From: Sulfurimicrobium sp963779055
Lineage (GTDB): Bacteria; Pseudomonadota; Gammaproteobacteria; Burkholderiales; Sulfuricellaceae
DNA length: 64,000 nt
Reading direction: 5' to 3'
Assembly: GCA_963779055.1 (NCBI GenBank)
Contig: CAVZWN010000004.1
Span: forward strand, 682,001-746,000
Below, in pieces: positions 37,015 through 45,728 of this stretch. Position 1 is the stretch's first letter. Every line of letters begins with the position of its first letter. Both the position numbers and the translations under genes were made by a program. A model generated the notes under the pieces. The model saw only the letters and a list, made by a program, of their open reading frames with translations. It was not told where the DNA came from and made no database searches.

Positions 37015-37935
37015 TCAGCCGATCGCGCGAATATCGGGTAAGGCCTTGCCATCATCCACAGTGCGACACTGCTCCAGCACTTCCGCCGCACGCCCGCCGC
37101 TGCCCCACAGGCGGATGCAACGTTCCACCTCGGCGCACACCGCTTCACGGATACTGCGCTTGAGCGCCATGTAACCGTGGTCGCCGATATTGGGATTGTC
37201 CCGGATATGCTGCACGGCCAGGTCGGAAAGCGCGGTGTAGTAGTTGATCTTGGCCACGCCGTTGGCGATCAGCTTGCGGAACTGTTCATCCGACAGGCCG
37301 CTGCCGCCATGAATCACCAGCGGGATGCCCACCGCCTCGTTGATTTTCGCCAGACGCGCATAATCCAGCTTCGGGGCGCCCTTCATGCGCCCGTGCACCG
37401 TACCGATGGAGACTGCCAGGCAATCCACCCCGGTACGCGCCACGAACACCTTGGCTTCCGAATGCGAAGTGTATTCGAACTCCTGCGACAGATTCTCGGC
37501 GTTCTCGCCCTCGCCGCCCGGCACATAACCCAGCTCGGCCTCGACAGTCACCCCGCTGGCATGCGCCAGATTGACCACTTCGCGCGTCACGCGCAGATTG
37601 TCCTCGAAGATCTGATCCGAGCAGTCCACCATCACCCCGCTGAAACCGGCGCGAATCGCCCGCTCGGCGGATTCGAGACTACGGCCATGATCGAGATGGA
37701 TCGCTACCGGCACCCTGGCACGCCGCGCTGCAGCAATCGCCGCCGGGGCCAGCAAGTCGAAATCGTAGTAATCGAAATGCGATTCGGCCAGATTGAGAAT
37801 CACCGGTGCACGATAATTTTCCGCTGCCTTGATGATGGCTTCGAGAAAATCCAGCGTCACCACGCCAAACGCGCCTACGGCATAAGCGTGGCGGTAGGCG
37901 TGGCCCAGCATGTCGTTCATATGCACCAGAGGCAT
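37015..37935 (-). CDS. fba: Class II fructose-bisphosphate aldolase family protein
   Basis: A 306-residue zinc aldolase. Zinc-site and phosphate-site motifs are present: AIHLDHGRSLESAERAI, SGVMVDCSD, VEAELGYVPGGEGEN, SIGTVHGRMK, LVIHGGSGL and NGVAKINYYT. Sequence places it in the GatY/KbaY/Fba class II group, so tagatose-bisphosphate specificity is possible, but with a Calvin-cycle locus nearby fructose-1,6- or sedoheptulose-1,7-bisphosphate is the likely substrate. It lies between purK and nadA on the same strand. Confidence 0.85.
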   Translation of the reverse strand: MPLVHMNDMLGHAYRHAYAVGAFGVVTLDFLEAIIKAAENYRAPVILNLAESHFDYYDFDLLAPAAIAAARRARVPVAIHLDHGRSLESAERAIRAGFSGVMVDCSDQIFEDNLRVTREVVNLAHASGVTVEAELGYVPGGEGENAENLSQEFEYTSHSEAKVFVARTGVDCLAVSIGTVHGRMKGAPKLDYARLAKINEAVGIPLVIHGGSGLSDEQFRKLIANGVAKINYYTALSDLAVQHIRDNPNIGDHGYMALKRSIREAVCAEVERCIRLWGSGGRAAEVLEQCRTVDDGKALPDIRAIG

Positions 37936-37959
37936 GAGGTTCTCGTGTCCCTGTCCGGT

Positions 37960-39096
37960 CTATGCTTCTGCCGCCAGCGCGCCGCGCAGTTCGAGCGCCG
38001 TCTTGAGCGCATCGTCGGCACTTTCGGCCAGCACATTGAAGTGGCCCATCTTGCGGCCGGGGCGTGCGCCCTGCTTGCCGTACAGATGCAGCTTGGCGCG
38101 CGGCTGGCTCAGCACCACATCCCAGGGAGGCTCCTGGCCGTCCCGCCACAAATCGCCGAGCAGGTTGACCATCGCCACCGGGCGCAGCAGGTCGGGCGCG
38201 CCCAGCGGCAGTCCGGCCAGCGCCCGCACCTGCTGCTCGAACTGCGAGGTGAGGCAGGCGTCCAGGGTGTAGTGGCCGCTGTTGTGCGGTCTTGGCGCCA
38301 TTTCGTTGATGACCATCCGGCCATCGCCGAGCACGAAAAACTCCACTGCCAGCACACCACAGTAATCGAGCGCGGTGGCAATCGCCTGAGCTGTTTCGAG
38401 TGCCTGAGCAGCCAGTTCTGCGCTGACAGACGCGGGAACGATGCTGACATCGAGAATGCCGCCGCTGTGCCGGTTCTCTGCTGCGGGGAAGGCCGCTGTC
38501 TGCCCGTCCGCGCCGCGTGCCACCACCACCGAAATTTCCGTTTGCAGCGGCAGCCAGGCTTCCAGAACGCAGGTCACCGCGCCCATCTGTTCGAACGCAG
38601 CCTCCAGCTCGGCAAGGCTGTTGACCCTCGCCTGACCTTTGCCGTCGTAGCCCATGCGGGCGGTCTTGAGCAGGGCGGGTGAGCCGATGCTCTGGAATGC
38701 CGCAGCAAGGTCGCCGTGTTTTTCCACCGTCGCGAACGGCGCCGTGGCAAAGCCGTGCGATCGCAGGAAGGTTTTTTCGTCATGGCGGTCCTGGGCGATT
38801 GCGACCGCCGCGGCACCGGGGCGCACCGGGCAGAACTGCGCCAGGAATTCCAGGCTGTCGGCCGGGACGTTCTCGAATTCGGTGGTGACCGCTGCGCAGG
38901 CACGCCCCATGCGCTCCAGCGCAGCACTGTCGCGGTAGTCTGCGCACAGATGCACGTCGGCCATGGCACCCGCCGGGCTTTCCGGGTCGGGGTCCAGCAC
39001 CATCACGCGGTAGCCCATGGTGCGCGCGGCTACAGCGAACATGCGGCCCAGCTGTCCGCCGCCGAGAATGCCGAGGGTAGAGGGCGGCAGAATCAT
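37960..39096 (-). CDS. purK: N5-carboxyaminoimidazole ribonucleotide synthase
   Basis: An ATP-grasp enzyme of purine synthesis. LGILGGGQLGRMFAVAA at the N-terminus, ATTEFENVP, LKTARMGYDGKGQARV and INEMAPRPHNSGHYTLDAC are PurK signatures. At 378 residues it is normal length. It overlaps purE by four bases (ATGA), so the two are coupled. Confidence 0.96.
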   Translation of the reverse strand: MILPPSTLGILGGGQLGRMFAVAARTMGYRVMVLDPDPESPAGAMADVHLCADYRDSAALERMGRACAAVTTEFENVPADSLEFLAQFCPVRPGAAAVAIAQDRHDEKTFLRSHGFATAPFATVEKHGDLAAAFQSIGSPALLKTARMGYDGKGQARVNSLAELEAAFEQMGAVTCVLEAWLPLQTEISVVVARGADGQTAAFPAAENRHSGGILDVSIVPASVSAELAAQALETAQAIATALDYCGVLAVEFFVLGDGRMVINEMAPRPHNSGHYTLDACLTSQFEQQVRALAGLPLGAPDLLRPVAMVNLLGDLWRDGQEPPWDVVLSQPRAKLHLYGKQGARPGRKMGHFNVLAESADDALKTALELRGALAAEA

Positions 39097-39590
39097 GGCT
39101 GCTCCGGTAGCGTCGAGCTTAAAGCGGCCTCGGTCTGGGCAGCGCGGAAAGCGTCCAGGCGGCGGGCGGTTTCAGGTTCATGGCGCGCCAGCAGAGCGGC
39201 GGCGAACAGGGCGGCGTTGGCAGCACCGGCCTCGCCGAGGGCGAAGGTGGCCACCGGAATGCCCTTCGGCATCTGCACGATGGACAGCAGCGAATCGATC
39301 CCCTTCAGGTAGCGCGACGGCACCGGCACACCCAGCACCGGCACGCGGGTTTTAGCTGCCAGCATGCCGGGCAGATGGGCTGCGCCGCCCGCGCCAGCGA
39401 TGATGCAGGTCAGGCCACGCGCTTCTGCCTCTTCGGCATATTTGAACAGCAGGTCGGGGGTACGATGGGCCGATACCACACGTGCTTCATAAGGCACCCC
39501 CAGGTTGCGCAGCATGTCACAGGCGTGCCGCATGATTTCCCAGTCGCTGGTGCTGCCCATGACGACGCCGACTTTCACTTCTTCACTCAT
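39093..39590 (-). CDS. purE: N5-CAIR mutase
   Basis: A 165-residue class I PurE with VGVVMGSTSDWEIM, VVSAHRTPDLL, IAGAGGAAHLPGMLAAKT and LGVPVPSRYLKGIDSLLSIV. It converts N5-CAIR to CAIR directly after PurK. Four bases separate its start from the upstream Sua5 gene. Confidence 0.97.
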   Translation of the reverse strand: MSEEVKVGVVMGSTSDWEIMRHACDMLRNLGVPYEARVVSAHRTPDLLFKYAEEAEARGLTCIIAGAGGAAHLPGMLAAKTRVPVLGVPVPSRYLKGIDSLLSIVQMPKGIPVATFALGEAGAANAALFAAALLARHEPETARRLDAFRAAQTEAALSSTLPEQP

Positions 39591-39593
39591 TCT

Positions 39594-40649
39594 TCACACT
39601 CCCTGATCTTTGTGTGTGCTTGCCAGGCGATTCCCTGCCGGCTGCGTTTGTTCATCCATCTGCGCCTTCCGGCTGGCACGGCTCAGCCGGTCGGCCACCG
39701 CGTGCCAGCTATCGCCCCCGGGGGGCGCTTCTGCCAGCAGCCGGTCGAGGCGGGCAGCATCGGCCCGGCGCAGCGTGTCATACAGCACGTGCCCATAATC
39801 TGCCGCCCCGGCAGGCATCGTAAAGCGAAATACGGCTTCGCTGCCCGCAATCTCCTGCCGGGCGGAGAATTCCAGCACGGCAACCCGCATGCCCTGCCCG
39901 GCCAGTTCCAGAGCGCGCTGCCACAGCACTTCACCGGGCAGAACTTCGAGCGGCGTGGCCGGGGCATAGTGCGAAGGCAAGCCGCCGGATGCACGCACGG
40001 ATGGGCGCTGCGGATCGTCCACTGCAATCCTCATGCCGATTGCTTCTTCCAGCGCACCGGCCGGGATACCGCCGGGCCGCAACAGCCGCGGCGCACCACC
40101 CAAAAAACTGACGATGGTGGACTCCAGTCCGACCCGGCAGGGGCCGCCATCCAGAACCATATCCACCGCCTCGCCCAGCTCCTCGCGCACATGCTGCGCC
40201 CGGGTCGGACTGACCCGGCCAAAGCGGTTGGCCGAGGGAGCCGCCAGCCCATATTCCGGCCCAAGCGCATGCAGCAGCGCCAGCGCCAGCGGGTGGTCCG
40301 GCACTCGCAGTCCTACCGAATCCTGGCCACCTGTCACCTCACCCGGCACATGGGCACGGCGCGGCAGGATCAGCGTAAGCGGCCCCGGCCAGAAGCGGGT
40401 GGCCAGCCGCCATGCCGCTTCTGGCACTTCCCGCGCCCAGCGATCCAGTTGCATGGCGTCGCCGAGATGAACGATCAGCGGATGATTGGCCGGCCGCCCC
40501 TTGATGGCGAAGATGCGCCGCACCGCCTCCGGATTGGCGGCGTCTGCGCCCAGCCCGTAGACGGTTTCGGTGGGGAAGGCAACCACCCCGCCTGCGCGCA
40601 GCAGCCGCGCTGCTGTTTCAATCTGAATATGCTGTTCCGGCTCGTTCAC
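39594..40649 (-). CDS. tsaC: L-threonylcarbamoyladenylate synthase, Sua5 type
   Basis: A 351-residue protein with a YrdC domain (GVVAFPTETVYGLGADAANP, FAIKGRPANHPLIVHL, PSANRFGRVSPT and VLDGGPCRVGLESTIVSFL). The C-terminal Sua5 domain distinguishes it from the short YrdC. It supplies threonylcarbamoyl-AMP for t6A37 tRNA modification. It sits first in the Sua5-purE-purK run. Confidence 0.9.
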   Translation of the reverse strand: MNEPEQHIQIETAARLLRAGGVVAFPTETVYGLGADAANPEAVRRIFAIKGRPANHPLIVHLGDAMQLDRWAREVPEAAWRLATRFWPGPLTLILPRRAHVPGEVTGGQDSVGLRVPDHPLALALLHALGPEYGLAAPSANRFGRVSPTRAQHVREELGEAVDMVLDGGPCRVGLESTIVSFLGGAPRLLRPGGIPAGALEEAIGMRIAVDDPQRPSVRASGGLPSHYAPATPLEVLPGEVLWQRALELAGQGMRVAVLEFSARQEIAGSEAVFRFTMPAGAADYGHVLYDTLRRADAARLDRLLAEAPPGGDSWHAVADRLSRASRKAQMDEQTQPAGNRLASTHKDQGV

Positions 40650-40716
40650 GCCGCTGCTCCGCTACACCCACGGCGATCATGCCGCCGCGGCCATTATCCG
40701 GGATTCCGTAAATCGC

Positions 40717-41148
40717 TCAACTTTTTGTCTGGTTTTCCCGCGGTTCCCGGGGTAGTTCATCACCGGGATACGGATAGCGAACATGGCCGTAGCGGATCAG
40801 CAGCACTGAAAATGTCAACATCAGGATCGAGCCGCTCACCGCCAGCATGCGCCAGTCTTCCATCTCTTTCATGTCCAGGATCAGGTAGCGCGCCAGCGCC
40901 ACCATGCCGATATACAGCGGGAAGCGCACCGGCAGCTTGCCAGTGCCATAATACAGCCCGACCATGGCCAGCACTTCCAGGTAAAGGAAGAGCAGCAGCA
41001 GGTCGGCCAGGGTCACCTGTGCTGCGTTCACCATGACCATGACCTCGGCCACCATGGCAAATACCGTGGCGATGGCGATCACCAGCAGGCCAAGATGTTC
41101 GACCAGTGAGAGCAGCCACTTGTTGAATTCCTGGATTGGCTTTTTCAT
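40717..41148 (-). CDS. psiE: PsiE-family phosphate-starvation-inducible membrane protein
   Basis: A 143-residue protein with four membrane helices and the PsiE motif region LYYGTGKLPVRFPLYIGMVA followed by ARYLILDMKEM. GAGGA precedes the ATG. E. coli psiE is induced by phosphate starvation; the molecular role is unknown. Confidence 0.85.
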   Translation of the reverse strand: MKKPIQEFNKWLLSLVEHLGLLVIAIATVFAMVAEVMVMVNAAQVTLADLLLLFLYLEVLAMVGLYYGTGKLPVRFPLYIGMVALARYLILDMKEMEDWRMLAVSGSILMLTFSVLLIRYGHVRYPYPGDELPREPRENQTKS

Positions 41149-41218
41149 CGTTCAATTCCTCAAGGATCTGCAAAAGCATGGATAATTGTTAACGCCCGTC
41201 CACCGTCATGGAGTGCGC

Positions 41219-41629
41219 ATGGAAATCACCTGCTATCGTAACCCGGAATCAGCGCGCGAGTCCCGCTTCCTTCCTGCCGCAACCTACAATCTGGCGCACG
41301 CCCTCCTGTCCCGCAGCCCCTCCGGCTGCCTGTTCGTCCCGGTCCGGGCCATGCAGTACCTGGCAATTCTGGATGCGGAAGAGTTTGTCTTCCTTGATGG
41401 AGCGCGTAAATGCTGGATCGACATTGCCTGGCAGAATTTCCGCCCCCAGGCCCGTGCCTCTCTGGATGAGCCTGTGGCCTATGAAGCGATTTACTATCAG
41501 GATGCTGCCGCCAGCCTCATGCCACGCCTGCTGGCTGAACTGCCTCGCGCTCTGGACGAGCTGGCCGCAAAGGGCCGCTTTGACGGAACGGCGCGGGTGC
41601 TCAAATTTTCCGCGCCTGAGCGTCACTAG
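41219..41629 (+). CDS. Conserved hypothetical protein, unknown
   Basis: A 136-residue soluble protein with GGAG five bases before ATG 41219. No family is recognised. It has a FVPVRAMQYLAILDAEEFVFLD-type beta-rich segment and an acidic helical C-terminus. It is convergent with the last gene of the cbb operon, 11 bp apart, and is divergent from psiE. Confidence 0.65.
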   Translation: MEITCYRNPESARESRFLPAATYNLAHALLSRSPSGCLFVPVRAMQYLAILDAEEFVFLDGARKCWIDIAWQNFRPQARASLDEPVAYEAIYYQDAAASLMPRLLAELPRALDELAAKGRFDGTARVLKFSAPERH

Positions 41630-41640
41630 CTTTCAGAAAG

Positions 41641-41943
41641 CTATTCGTCTTCACCCAGCTCCGGATCCCAGCCTTCTTCACGAGCGGCAGTAATCGCCTG
41701 AGCATAAAACCGGGCATGCCGGTCCTGCAGTTCCTGTGGCAAGCGGCTGGGAATATGCGCATAGGGTTCCCAGGCTGCATAAACCTTCTCATAGAGATTC
41801 TGCATGCGCGCGGAATCCCAGCCCGCACAGGTTTCCGTTTCGGGCAGGAGGCCGAATACCCAGGCATCGCGCACCATGCGCCCGAGGTGGGTCAGGCCAG
41901 CGTTGGTGTCCTGATCGACACCGACATAAGTTTGTACTGTCAT
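41641..41943 (-). CDS. Small conserved protein at the end of the cbb operon, unknown
   Basis: A 100-residue hydrophilic protein (MTVQTYVGVDQDTNAGLTHL at the start, acidic end) whose ATG overlaps the cbbO stop by four bases, indicating translational coupling with the RuBisCO activase subunit. No domain is recognised. It could be an accessory of the CbbQ-CbbO activase or of carbon metabolism. Its 3' end faces the convergent gene across a short TAGCTTTC/GAAAGCTA palindrome. Confidence 0.7.
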   Translation of the reverse strand: MTVQTYVGVDQDTNAGLTHLGRMVRDAWVFGLLPETETCAGWDSARMQNLYEKVYAAWEPYAHIPSRLPQELQDRHARFYAQAITAAREEGWDPELGEDE

Positions 41944-44279
41944 CGTGTAAGCCCTGCGTAAAGTACCGGCAATTTTTCCGGCAGGCGCTCCACATGGTCC
42001 ACTACCATGTAGTTCTTGGCCCCGAAAATCCGTGAGACATATTGGTCCGCTCTCGGGTCGAGTGACATGCAGAACGTCGTCACGCCGGAACGGGCCATTT
42101 CCTCCACGGCTTTCTTGGTATCGTAACGCAGATACTGCGGGTCGCGCACGTCCACGTCAGCCGGTTCGCCGTCGGTGATCACCAGCAGCAGCTTCTTGGC
42201 CGATTTCTGCAGCTTCAGGTAATGCCCGGCATGGCGGATGGCCGCGCCCATGCGGGTCGAGAGCTGGCCGCTCATGCCTGCCAGACGGGACTTCGGCACT
42301 TCGTTGTAAGGCTGGTCGAAATCCTTGAAACGCGAATATTCGACATTGTGGCGCCCGTCCGAGCAGAAACCGTGGATCGCGAAGGGATCGCCGATCTTGT
42401 TGATCGCGTCCGCCAGCAGCACCGTGGCCTGGCGCTGCAAGTCCAGCACGCTGTATTCCTGCCCGCTCACTTTGTCGTTGGTGGATTCCGACAGGTCGAG
42501 CAGCACCATCACCGAAATATCGCGTACCTTGCGTACCGAACGCATCATGATGCGCGGGTCGGGTTGCTGTCCCATGCGGATATCGATCATGGCGCGGATG
42601 GCGGCATTGATGTCTACTTCATCGCCGTCCTCCAGCTTGCGGATGCGCGTCACGCCTTGCGGCTGCAGGGCATCGAGCAGGAATTTGAGGCGGCCGATGG
42701 TGCGCTTGTGCTGCGAGGTGATGTCATTGATGAGCTGCAGATCACCGGCTTTCGCGCGCTTTTCCAGTACGGTGGCCCATGCCGGGCGTTCAAGCTGGAT
42801 CTGGTAATCCCATTCCGAGTAATGATAGGGCTCGGAAACCGGCTCTTTGCCTTCCAGTTCGTTGTAGGACTTGCCCATGTCTTCATACGGAAACAGCTCG
42901 GTGCCCAGCACCCAGATTTCTTCCGCGTCGTCGCCGGCGTTTTCGACGTCGATTTCGTTGGCAAATTCCATCAGGCTGACATGCTTGCGCACCTGCTTGA
43001 TCGTGTCGTACCCCGCGGCCATGGATTTTTCGAAATCGAACTCTTCGAATTCCCAGAAATAACGGTTGTCGTCGCGGTAGGGCGCAGTCAGCACGTCGGT
43101 GCGTGGATTAAACGGGATGCGCTTCGCCATGAACTCGTGCGCCAGTTGCACGCCGATATCCCATGAAACCTGGTTGGAATCGAGCCGGTCTCCGGCCTGC
43201 TTGAAGAGTACCCGGCCCTGGGCGATCCACGGATCGCTGTCCTGATATTCGTCGTCCAGCAGGGCGCGCGCCAGGCGGTTGAGGTAATCCCCCGCGGTGT
43301 TGCCCTGATCGGCCGGGATGGTGTGCAACTGCGACCACAAGTGCCTGAGGCCGGGAAACTTGTGCACAGACAGCGTTTCCACCCGGGCATCCTCGATCAC
43401 GCTGATCACGGCCATCTGCCACGGGTTGAGCGCCTCGGCCGAAATCGGGTCGCGGGTATAGACGACATGCGCGGCGCTATGGGCGGCGGCAGCGCGATAC
43501 ATCTCCAGGCCCGGCAATTTGATTTCACCTGCGGTGTAATCGTCGTAAGCGTCGGGCAGGTGGAGGAAATAGCCCTCGATATAGGGCTGGTAGCCTTCGC
43601 GCGTCTCGAAATCGCCGGACGTGGGCTTCATGAAGAAATCCCGTGCCCACAAGGCGCGCAGATACATGTTGATGCGGCGCTGCACGTCGATGAACAGCGT
43701 TCCCTTGCGCTCCTTCTGGAGCATCGCCAGGGATTCTTTCGATTGCAGACTGAAGTAGCTGGCCTGCTCCGGATAGTTGGTGCGGTGGGCGTGCGCGCCC
43801 CACAGCGCCCAGCGGCGCAGACCGCCCAGGGTGAGCTGGCTGAACAGCATCTCCAGGTTTTCCAGCATCGGACGCACACCGCGTGGCGCCTGGGACAGCA
43901 GGTTATTTATAAATTGCAGATAGGCGCGGAACAGGGCTTCATCGCCAAGACGGTTGGCCGCAGTGGGCGCCGTGCTGAGAACCAGTTCGATGACCGCTCC
44001 CGAGGTTTTGGAGGCCAGTTCCAGCGCGGTCTGCACCAGGTCAGGAATAACATCTTCGCCAACTTCCTTGGCCACCAGCGGCGCATGGTCGATCCAGGTG
44101 GCGATCAGCTCGTCGCCCTTGCCCAGCGTCTTCAGGGCGGCGGCACTCTTGAGGTAATTGTCCAGGCCGCGCGCGCTGAACACCCTCGCGGCTTCATGCC
44201 AGGCGGAATGCAGGCTTTCCTGCAGTTCCGGCGAAAGCGCGTCGATCAGTTCCTGATAGTCTTCGAGATTGATAGCCAT
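41940..44279 (-). CDS. cbbO: CbbO, RuBisCO activase adaptor with von Willebrand factor A domain
   Basis: GGGAG precedes ATG 44279 and gives a 779-residue protein. The N-terminal part is helical; the C-terminal VWA domain carries the MIDAS motif DLSESTND. CbbO binds RuBisCO through this domain and recruits the CbbQ hexamer, which removes inhibitory sugar phosphates. Length and position after cbbQ match the form IA-type CbbQO pair. An 87-bp gap with hairpin potential separates it from cbbQ. Confidence 0.93.
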   Translation of the reverse strand: MAINLEDYQELIDALSPELQESLHSAWHEAARVFSARGLDNYLKSAAALKTLGKGDELIATWIDHAPLVAKEVGEDVIPDLVQTALELASKTSGAVIELVLSTAPTAANRLGDEALFRAYLQFINNLLSQAPRGVRPMLENLEMLFSQLTLGGLRRWALWGAHAHRTNYPEQASYFSLQSKESLAMLQKERKGTLFIDVQRRINMYLRALWARDFFMKPTSGDFETREGYQPYIEGYFLHLPDAYDDYTAGEIKLPGLEMYRAAAAHSAAHVVYTRDPISAEALNPWQMAVISVIEDARVETLSVHKFPGLRHLWSQLHTIPADQGNTAGDYLNRLARALLDDEYQDSDPWIAQGRVLFKQAGDRLDSNQVSWDIGVQLAHEFMAKRIPFNPRTDVLTAPYRDDNRYFWEFEEFDFEKSMAAGYDTIKQVRKHVSLMEFANEIDVENAGDDAEEIWVLGTELFPYEDMGKSYNELEGKEPVSEPYHYSEWDYQIQLERPAWATVLEKRAKAGDLQLINDITSQHKRTIGRLKFLLDALQPQGVTRIRKLEDGDEVDINAAIRAMIDIRMGQQPDPRIMMRSVRKVRDISVMVLLDLSESTNDKVSGQEYSVLDLQRQATVLLADAINKIGDPFAIHGFCSDGRHNVEYSRFKDFDQPYNEVPKSRLAGMSGQLSTRMGAAIRHAGHYLKLQKSAKKLLLVITDGEPADVDVRDPQYLRYDTKKAVEEMARSGVTTFCMSLDPRADQYVSRIFGAKNYMVVDHVERLPEKLPVLYAGLTR

Positions 44280-44280
44280 G

Positions 44281-44366
44281 GCAAACTCCCGTGATGGGTG
44301 ACGAGGAATGGGTGATGCGTAAAAACCGTGCGGTTTTGTCCATTCCCCATCACTCATTACCCATTA
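44281..44366 (-). other. Structured spacer between cbbQ and cbbO
   Basis: AAAACCG at 44322-44328 and CGGTTTT at 44331-44337 form a hairpin. It is flanked by opposed GGGTGATG/CATCACTC-type repeats. This could slow or process the transcript between cbbQ and cbbO. Confidence 0.45.
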
Positions 44367-45170
44367 CTAAAAAAACGTCGTTACTGCCGCATCCAGTGCA
44401 TCGCGCATGTCGGGATCGTCGGTGATCGGGCGTACCAGGGCGACGCGGCAGGCCTTGACCGGATCGACACCGGTGGCGATCAGGCTGCCTGCGTAAATCA
44501 GCATACGCGTCGAAATACCTTCATCCAGCCCGTGGCCCTTGAGGTTGCGGGCACGCTCGGCGATGGAAACCAGCTTGCCGGACACTTCTGCGCTGACACC
44601 GGTTTCGTGGGCGACGATCTCGGTTTCGATGCCGTGCTCGGGATAGTTGAAGTCGAGGCCGCCGAAACGCTGCTTGGTGGACTGCTTCAGATCCTTCATC
44701 AGGCTCTGGTAGCCGGGGTTGTAGGAAATCACCAGCTGGAAATCAGGATGGGCATGCACCAGCTCGCCCTTCTTTTCCAGCGGCAGCACGCGACGGTTGT
44801 CGGTCAGCGGGTGGATCACCACGGTGGTGTCCTGGCGTGCTTCCACCACTTCGTCCAGATAGCAGATCGCGCCGTAGCGGGCGGCGATGGCCAGCGGGCC
44901 ATCCTGCCAGCGGGTGCCGTTGGCGTCGAGCAGGAAGCGGCCGACCAGGTCGGAAGCGGTCATGTCCTCGTTGCAGGCCACGGTGATCAGGGGCTTGCCC
45001 AGTTTCCAGGCCATGTGTTCGACGAAGCGGGTCTTGCCGCAGCCGGTCGGGCCTTTGAGCATCATCGGCATGCGCACGCTGTAGGCGGCTTCATACAGCT
45101 CGACTTCGTCCGAGACGGGGCGGTAGTAAGGTTCTTTCTCAATACGGTACTGCTGGATGATGTCGCTCAT
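44367..45170 (-). CDS. cbbQ: CbbQ, MoxR-type AAA+ ATPase of the RuBisCO activase
   Basis: A 267-residue protein starting at ATG 45170 with GGAGA upstream. Walker A is KGPTGCGKTRF; Walker B is AICYLDEVVEARQDT; sensor region VISYNPGYQ. It hydrolyses ATP as a hexamer and works with CbbO to reactivate RuBisCO. It follows cbbS, separated by a strong hairpin. Confidence 0.95.
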   Translation of the reverse strand: MSDIIQQYRIEKEPYYRPVSDEVELYEAAYSVRMPMMLKGPTGCGKTRFVEHMAWKLGKPLITVACNEDMTASDLVGRFLLDANGTRWQDGPLAIAARYGAICYLDEVVEARQDTTVVIHPLTDNRRVLPLEKKGELVHAHPDFQLVISYNPGYQSLMKDLKQSTKQRFGGLDFNYPEHGIETEIVAHETGVSAEVSGKLVSIAERARNLKGHGLDEGISTRMLIYAGSLIATGVDPVKACRVALVRPITDDPDMRDALDAAVTTFF

Positions 45171-45257
45171 GTCAGGTCTCCATCTATCGGTCAACACAGG
45201 GGTGTAAAAAGCCGCGCTTCAAGCCATTTTGTGGCAGCCGCTTGCATCCTCATGCGG

Positions 45258-45296
45258 AAGAAAAATCCCCGCCGCCGAAAGGGGGTGGCGGCGGGG
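45258..45296 (-). terminator. Hairpin with U-tract after cbbS (terminator or attenuator)
   Basis: CCCCGCCGCC at 45267-45276 and GGCGGCGGGG at 45287-45296 pair over ten bases. On the minus strand the stem is followed by ATTTTTCTT. It starts ten bases after the cbbS stop. It should terminate part of the transcripts and stabilise cbbLS mRNA, keeping cbbQO lower. Confidence 0.8.
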
Positions 45297-45306
45297 AAGT
45301 GCTACA

Positions 45307-45663
45307 TCAAACGGTCTTGCCGCGGAAAATCACCATCGCTGCGCCTTGGGACTGGTTAAAGTTGTTGTAACCAATCAGACGAACGTGGTTGTTCGGATTT
45401 GCCTTGTGGCAGGCTTCGGCTTCCGCCAGCACCTTGGCCACATCGGTCTCGCCGAACATCGGCAGTTTCCACATGTACCAGTAGGAATCCATCAGGTATT
45501 CCGGCTCGACGTGTTCGATCGCCGGGTTCCAGCCCTTGGAAACCAGATATTCCACTTGCGTCTTGATCTCGTCTGCAGTCATGGCTGGCAGGTAGGAGAA
45601 GGTCTCGAACTTGCGGCTGGCAGGGTCGCTCAGACGCGATTTGTAATCCATCACTTCACTCAT
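45307..45663 (-). CDS. cbbS: RuBisCO small subunit
   Basis: A 118-residue small subunit with ETFSYLPAMTADEIKTQVEY, EYLMDSYWYMWKLPMFGETD and NNHVRLIGYNNFNQSQGAAM. AAGGAG lies six bases before the ATG. It is 65 bp downstream of cbbL and joins it in an L8S8 enzyme. Confidence 0.97.
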   Translation of the reverse strand: MSEVMDYKSRLSDPASRKFETFSYLPAMTADEIKTQVEYLVSKGWNPAIEHVEPEYLMDSYWYMWKLPMFGETDVAKVLAEAEACHKANPNNHVRLIGYNNFNQSQGAAMVIFRGKTV

Positions 45664-45728
45664 GATTTACTCCTTAAATTTAGTCGCAGGGCGGGTCAGG
45701 CCATGGGGCCATAACCCGCCATCGGTGA

